Origin: Uranotaenia lowii | Lineage: Eukaryota; Arthropoda; Insecta; Diptera; Culicidae | Direction of reading: 5' to 3' | Assembly: GCF_029784155.1 (NCBI RefSeq) | Contig: NC_073692.1 | Location: 367,951,160 to 368,015,159, forward strand | DNA: 64,000 bases | Shown: piece by piece, positions 58,030 through 64,000 of the stretch | Layout of the letters: each line of letters starts with the position of its first letter | Position numbering within the stretch: the first letter of the stretch is position 1 | Program-made: the position numbers and the translations under genes | Notes under the pieces: generated by a model | What the model was told of the DNA's origin: nothing | Databases searched by the model: none | What the model saw: only the letters and a program-made list of their open reading frames with translations

Positions 58030-58750
58030 TGAGACAGAATACTATGAAAATAGATAAAAATTGTACTATGCTACTTCTTCATATTCAAAATGATGAACGC
58101 AAGGATGCGAGAGTTGAGGAGGGAGCAATCTTAAGTTTTTTGGTGGAGGTGAACTAGGGAGTTCTCGGGTTAGGCAGCTACTTTAGCTACTAGCGACTTC
58201 GGTAGACCCCATCTTAGAATTCCGAGAGCAGATCTAAAAGCTCTCGAGAGCTGCGGAAATCCAAGTTCATTCCAATATTCGCAGGAAAGTCTTAGTCATA
58301 GTTAGCATTCTGGGTAGTAGTAGACTACCTAGAGTACAGGGCATGGCGGAAATCCCTTCGAAGACGAAAGCCAAAATCGTCAGAAGAAGATCAATGCCAT
58401 ACAAACGATGCGGAGCAAGTTTGTGACTCCTTAAAGTTCCTGAATGCTCGAAGTGCTCCAAAGTCTAAAAATACAGAGACTACCCAGGGATCTGGGACCC
58501 TCAAAAGCGTACCCAGAATTCATTGATTATGAAGAATCTAACCCTCACTATGGTCAAACCGAGTGTTGGGGAAAAAGGAAGAGGTCAGCTTGTAGATATG
58601 GGCGAACACGTCGGACTCGTCAAGGATTCTTTAGTTGAAAGCAGTACGGTGGTAAGGTATCCAGAGAAACCGTTGTCGGAGTGTCCTCGTGAATACGTAT
58701 AAATTGACACACTGGAGTATGTAAGAGGAGTCCATACGATAAGTTAGAGT
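58030..58750. other. No recognised gene
   Basis: Short frames only. TCTCGAGAG palindrome near 58240. The right edge may contain the decayed end of the Jockey-like relic that follows. Confidence 0.35.
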
Positions 58751-58754
58751 GTCA

Positions 58755-59710
58755 AAAATAAAAGTTTGCTGAAGTTCGGAAATGACGTTTTTCAAGCGTG
58801 GCCTGATTTACAAGGGCGCATCTTTGCTCGTAAGAGGGAAGACGAAGAGGTTCAGTCCAGGGAAGGCGTCGTAAAGCATACAGCTTATAAAACTACGTTG
58901 AACTCTTTAAACGCAGTAATACTATGTGCTCTGAAAGGGAGTTTCAACGTTTAAATGTCGTCAAAATCCTCGGTATTTTAATGCAGAAATCCTAATGCAG
59001 AAAAACCTTTTGCGGAAGTACTCTTCACTCCGAGATCTAATAGGGACTTCACGTTTTCCAGATAACTTCCAGATAGGCAGGAGTCAAAATTGACGATGTT
59101 TTGTGAGCCGGTAGAATTCACTACCTTGAATTTGTTGTTTGCATTAGCCTGCATCCTGATCAAGCAGCACCAGCTTCCAACCCAAGCGATATCAGCTTGC
59201 AGTGCCATACAGTCTATGCTACTTGAATCCTCCTAAAAAGCTTCAGATCGTCGGCATAGAGGAGCTTGTCAGAGTCACAGAGATCATTCACAAATGTATC
59301 GAAAAGAAGCGGTCCGAGGTAGCTTACTTAGGGTATTCCTGACGGGGTTTCGAATATACCAGATGGTGATCTTTTTATTTTTGTGAAAGCGCAGCGATTT
59401 ATGAGATACGACTTGATTCATTCGAGTAACCAAGTTGGAAAACCAAGTCGGTCTGTCTTTCTGATGAGTACATATATCGTGCGGGACTCGGTCGATAGCT
59501 TTAGCAAAAACGATAGAAATCGAGTCCACTTTACAACCTTTTTCTAGGCTATTGCTGATTGAGCCTTTGTAGCACATTAAGTTGCTCATAGTCGACCTTT
59601 TCTTCACAAAGCCATGTTGAGATTTGGATATGAAAGGTTTTACGGCAGCATACAAACTTTCTTGCATCAAAGCCTCGTATACTTTGTAGATAGGATTCAA
59701 AATTTGCAAA
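58755..59710 (-). pseudogene. Jockey-like LINE reverse transcriptase relic
   Basis: On the minus strand from 59709: SPIYKV-like start, EALMQESLYAAVKPF, KSQHGFVKKRSTMSN, then FVNDLCDS and LLYADDLKLFRR (catalytic YADD, near 59232-59270). Further down a C-terminal block YALRRLPWTEPLRLPSYEQR appears near 58830-58890. Stops and frameshifts are frequent and the palm between HGFVKKRS and YADD is shortened. The 141-codon piece 59284-59709 is the longest open part. Clade from motif recall. Confidence 0.75.
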
Positions 59711-59759
59711 GTTGCAACAGAAGATGAATTATGGCTTATGGCGCTTAGGATGATCCTGA

Positions 59760-61955
59760 GCGCATAATATAATTATTTTCGTTACAAACCTTGAGTATGT
59801 GGGAATGTTTCAAAGATCAATCAAATCAGATGTCCGTATAAGTGAAGCCATTATTGTACAGCCAGAATAGAATAGACTGTAAGATAAAGTTCCGTTTTTC
59901 ACTTCCGAGCTCCATTTACACTCCCGATGATAAAACGTGTTCGATTAGTTTAATGATGTACTTTGCGCAGTCGGCATCATAGTAAAGATTAAATCTTGTC
60001 AGAGTCAATGACTCATTAGATTTCGTATTTTAGATTTAGGCTGTAAAACTTAGAAGTGAGTAATATAAAATGGCAGGTGTATACAACTCTCATGTTTAGT
60101 TGCTGCCAGTGACTAATTATTTAAGCATGTTTTTGTTGAACAACCTAAACAGTCAAGAATTAAGTAATAAGATGTATTAATGTTTTTTACAACTTTCAAA
60201 CCAAGGTCATATGGCTTGGCAACGGTGTTTGACGGTGATTATTTGGTTTCTTATTATTCTTGCCAACCATGTCCGTTTGTCTCAAAGAAAAATAAATTTT
60301 AAGAGAGGAGTAATTCTCGGTTCTGTTTGGTGGGATGATAAGAAGCTTCTTTGAAAAATTGGAATGCCATCTGTTGCTTTTTTAAATAATAATTCTAGGT
60401 TAAGATGATGAATGACCAAGTTGGTTAAAATCCTCCATAAATAAACAAAATAGAATAGAATAGAATTCTAGGTTATGATAAGCTCACAGAAAAATAACAT
60501 TTTTACATCATCCACAATTGTCGTTGAATTGACTTCATCCGAGGTAAAACAGATTCCGAGAAGCAAGAATGATTCTTAACCTGAAAACAAGTTTAAGTTG
60601 ACACCTACACCAGAAGGTTTGTTCAGAGCGCGCCAGCAAAAATGCGTAGGAATTGACCAAGTTCTGGCTGACGCAGCACCACGTTTGCCGATTGTCGCCA
60701 ACCTTTGAGTCGATGCCGATGCGATTCGATAGCAATAATAACAAAAACAGAAAATTGTGTTTCGAACGAATTGGTTCGCAGCGCCCCAGCTACTGACTTT
60801 GGGGAGATTTCGAACACATTACGAAGGCGTCGATCGAAGGCCCACTCGAGCGAGCTAGCAAGAAGCAAACAAGTGTTAGTAAGTATCGTTCAAAAGTGGC
60901 AGGAATTCGGTCTTTCCGAGCTGATCGATATGGCATTTCCTGCCAATAAATTGGAACCTTGTCGTAAATAAATTGGTCAGGCTGCCCGCGAGAGATCTCT
61001 AATTTGACAGCACCAACATGATTCTCCCCCCAAGTCAGTCAGTCACAAAAGCGGCCGGCTCAAAATAAACTCAGAATCACTGATTAGGGCTACTGATTAG
61101 TTGTCACTGCAAAATAATGAATCACCTGGCTTCTCGTGATATCTCTCGAAAGGTGCCCACAGGCTTTTGGTCGTTGGCCGGACGTCTGGGCAGTTCGATT
61201 GGCTTTGGTTCTTATCATAAGCCGGACTAAAATATGTGAAACGTGATCTTTGCGCCTTACTTAGGGTGCTAGCTTAGAGGAGCCGAAAGTGAAAGCAGTC
61301 ACACTAACTAACTAATCGCTGCGTCTAAGTCTGTGTTGAGTTTGAGGTACACCCAGGTTTTCAAAATCGGGTAAGCTAATAATAACATTAGGGAGAAAGA
61401 GGAGCACCCTTATCGTTAAAGAGGTACAGTGACCTAATTCATAAGCCGGTCAGCCGATTTTTACTGCTGCTGGTCGTTCGAAACCTTAAGAGCGTCGCTC
61501 GTCATCGTGGTTGTTAAATTATCCGGCTAATAAAATCCGGAATATGTGTCGATATTGATGCCCGGGCAAACTTGTGCAACGGCGATAAGAGCTCGTCGCA
61601 GTAAAAATCACATAAAGATAACGATTTTTATCACTGCTTTTCTGGCCCGTCATGTGCACTGACATTAATTCCTAGAGCAACTCGTTGGAACAAATTGAGT
61701 CTCGGTGTGTATGTATGTGATATAAGTGATATTATCTTCTTCCAACGATTTTAAAAATTCATCAGTGTTGAATGTTTCAAACTGTGTAATGCTTTCTAAA
61801 ATATTTGTTTTTTTTTTAGTCAAATTTGTAAGTTTATTTGTATATTTAGTGAGGTCAGCTAGGCAATCAAACCGAAACGAAACGAAGTTTTTTTAACCGA
61901 ACTGCATACTGCTTCAAAGCTTCTCCATCAGTAAGTTACTTTCTGTTTGACACCT
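59760..61955. other. Single-copy-looking DNA, no secure gene
   Basis: The 60705-60971 plus frame (88 codons, MSRCRCDSIAIITK...) overlaps an 81-codon minus frame. A donor-like GTTA|GTAAGT near 60878 and an AATAAA near 60946 are present but no exon set could be assembled. 61000-61700 is GC-richer, with a donor-like ATCG|GGTAAGC near 61370. No product named. Confidence 0.3.
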
Positions 61956-61959
61956 GTTA

Positions 61960-62540
61960 GTGTTAAATTAAAGCCTCGATAAACCTTGGTCTACATACCC
62001 ACTGCCTAGAGATCCTTGATATCGAGGCTATTGACATTGATCTATAGATTACTGGCCATTGATCTGAAGTTCTTCCAAAATATACTTACATCAACACACG
62101 CAATACATTCACTCCATAACAGTTTATACGAAGCCATGGGGTCCATGTATGGTGTACGCTGCATTGAAGATTTGTCGAACTTAATAATCAAAGAATGCAT
62201 ATACTTAGGCAGAAACTGCGGTGAATCCGTGCACCCATGGTGGATAATCCACATACATACATACATATGACTTGTGATCTAAAGCCATTCTACGTAAGAG
62301 TGTATTGGTCCCAGGAGTTTCTTGAAATCAATTACCTTGACTAAGATGCCTAGGGAGGCCTCGGCCTAGAGATTCCTGGCTTTGAGACCATCGGTTTAAA
62401 AGCTCTTAACCGTTACCTGGCCCTTATTATGGCCTGAATATTTTAAACCACTAGAATACTTAGATCCTTTGAATAGAAAATTTGTCTTTGATATGCTCGG
62501 TTTTTGCTTAGAGACACTCGACTTGACCAAAAACCTTTAG
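61960..62540. repeat. Outer part of the 15-bp minisatellite, interrupted by a SINE
   Basis: CCTAGAGATCCTTGATATCG near 62005 and GGCCTCGGCCTAGAGATTCC near 62355 are array units. They are split by the SINE 3' piece at 62086-62272, so the array is older than that insertion. Confidence 0.55.
62086..62272 (+). mobile_element. SINE 3' fragment
   Basis: ACATCAACACACGCAATACA through GTGCACCCATGGTGGATAAT to CATACATACATACAT, matching the 3' half of the SINE copies at 40461 and 41200. The tRNA head is missing. Confidence 0.8.
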
Positions 62541-62543
62541 AAC

Positions 62544-64000
62544 CTCAACTAAAACACTCTTCACATGAGATCCTCTACTTAGAAACTCGTGACTTAGTTA
62601 TCCTCGACCTAAAGTTCGTTAACCTTGATCGAAAGACGCCAAAGAACCTAAACCTGGAGCACCCTCCGCCTAGAGATCCTCGGAATAGAAATATTAGCCT
62701 TAGAAACTATGTTTTGACTGAGAGCCTTATTCGTCGGCCCAGAGAATTGGTTGATTCGAGATCAAACGCCTTGACTAAAAGTCCCTCGGTTTGAAGATTT
62801 TATGCCTAACAAACATAGGTCCAAAGCCATTTTCTTTGCTGTTCTGGGAACAAGTAGGTCCAATTGAACCATTATTTGAATCAAAAGGGCCCCGTAGTAC
62901 ATCGCCACGCTGCTAGCTTCAACAGCATCTATGCGCGCTATCAACATCGGGTATCATCGACATCGAAGACGATTAACACAAGGGTCGAGCCAAAGCGGAT
63001 CATTGATTCAATCTCTTTTCCCGACCAGCCATTATAGATCAAGGAACACTGAGTAAGCGGTTCGTGGGACCAGGTCAGAGGCCAGGATGACCAGTGTTGA
63101 AGGCCTTAAAGAGTCATGTCGGAGGCCAGATTGGCCATAGTAATAGAGTGTGTCGAAGTTCAATTTATAGTTGTTAGTAAAGTTAAAATACAGTCCTCTA
63201 AAGTCTTATGCTATCGCAAAAACCGTCACGGGCAATCCTGAACATTTGGTCCTACGAGCCGGATTTAAGGATCAAAAAGTGATATGCATCAGGAAGTGTG
63301 AATGCAAGCGTGCCTAGAACTTTAACCTTTATCTGAAACACTCCGCCCTTGGGAACCTAAACCTGAAAACACTTGAACTCATGGACTAGAGATTCTCGAG
63401 TTAGAGACGTTCTACTTAGAAACTCTCACTTCGCTTCTTGGTCTCAAAAACTTAAACGTAATCTCCCTCGACATGAGACTCTTGGCCTAGAAACCCCGAC
63501 CTAGAAATCTGAGCACCTAACTTTTTTTAACCTTAACACTTACCTAAAGCTTATTACCCTCATCTTAGAGGTCCTCCAACTAGAAACTCTTGACCTAAAG
63601 ACACTCGGCCAGAGATCCTTCGTCAACATTGACCGTGTTCTAGAGACTCTCGATCTAGAGATCGTTGGCCAACGAGCCTCAGCCTAGAGACCTTTGAACC
63701 AGAGATTCTTGGCCTAGAGTTCTTGGGTCTAGAAACACTCGGCCTAGGGATCCTTTACCTTGACCAAAAAGACTTTCGGCATAGACATACTTTATCTTGG
63801 CCGAAAGATACTTGGCCTAGAGAACCTTGGCCTAAACCTAAAGAATTTCGAATTAGAGATGAACAAGACGCCCTTGACATACTGGAAATTTTTTTTTCTT
63901 GAACATTGGCCTTTTGACCCTTTTCGTAAAGACACTCTCCTGTCTGTCTTTAGAGGTTCTAGAGACTCATTTCCTTGATGATAAATACCTTCGGCCAAGT
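62544..64000. repeat. 1457-bp inverted repeat, right arm, running off the window
   Basis: Reverse complement of 17281-18737. The array units are about 15 bp, of the AGAGATTCTTGGCCT type, at 62544-62800 and 63290-64000. The frames it produces show a five-residue rhythm (LETRD LVILD LKFVN LDRKT), a by-product of the 15-bp period. It may continue beyond 64000. Confidence 0.85.
62840..63244 (+). mobile_element. LTR-like segment with BEL-type primer site
   Basis: Starts TGTTCTGGGAACAAG and ends AATCCTGAACA, immediately followed by TTTGGTCCTACGAGCCGGAT. That matches the LTR end and primer site of the BEL element at 46181-46206. Probably a fragment (LTR plus start of leader) of another BEL-family element caught within the minisatellite. 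405 bp. The opposite LTR is not seen. Confidence 0.5.

Noticed and set aside
62504..62794. Possible pentapeptide-repeat protein (LETRD LVILD LKFVN)
   Set aside because: The five-residue rhythm follows directly from the 15-bp minisatellite. The residues do not fit the A(D/N)LXX consensus and the frame breaks in neighbouring units.

Overview
The window is AT-rich, transposon-dense eukaryotic nuclear DNA with one 500-base assembly gap (19383-19882). The organism is most likely a culicid mosquito. This is inferred from two DD37E-type mariner copies, a BEL/Pao element, RTE-like and Jockey-like LINE relics, a tRNA-headed SINE and many MITEs. Minimal introns of about 62-65 bp fit a dipteran. No large conserved host gene was found, and most of the window reads as intergenic or intronic sequence.

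Layout. 1-6.7 kb: simple AT-rich DNA, a large foldback element whose arms are tandem repeats (about 1.45-3.34 kb), an ACAGATTT-rich repeat and a palindromic MITE (6.2-6.7 kb). 7.5-10.85 kb: a candidate small spliced host gene on the minus strand (96 codons), invaded by a TTA-flanked MITE in an intron and by a poly(A)-tailed retroposed sequence whose target-site duplication copies a splice acceptor. 12-16.8 kb: several MITEs, an unrecognised exon-like region and a second, very small spliced gene candidate (50 codons) behind a TATA box. 17.28-18.74 kb: a 15-bp minisatellite containing an LTR-like segment. The same 1457 bp recurs inverted at 62.54-64.0 kb. 18.74-19.38 kb repeats 13.94-14.59 kb exactly and ends at the gap. 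19.9-21.2 kb: a mariner DD37E element with frameshifts.

25-37 kb: CTAGCTGACCC-type repeats, a GGGTTTCTAGCGA-ended element and several MITEs, with GC-richer single-copy-looking DNA at 30.3-31.3 kb. 38-39.2 kb: GC-richer unique DNA that may be a promoter or 5' leader. 39.7-44.3 kb: a TTAA-flanked MITE, two SINEs and a 2-kb TIR element. 45.6-51.3 kb: a BEL/Pao retrotransposon with matching 537-bp LTRs and one long gag-protease frame. Reverse transcriptase, RNase H and integrase are almost wholly deleted, and its 3' tail holds four repeated hairpin units that also look like 63-65 bp introns. 54.3-55.1 kb: an inverted relative of the 39.7-kb TTAA MITE. 55.8-59.7 kb: RTE-like, mariner and Jockey-like relics. 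62-64 kb: the second minisatellite array.

The most useful leads are the gag-protease-only BEL element with its intron-like hairpin repeats, the retroposition onto a splice acceptor in the 7.5-10.8 kb gene, and the large identical repeats, which may be real rearrangements or assembly errors.
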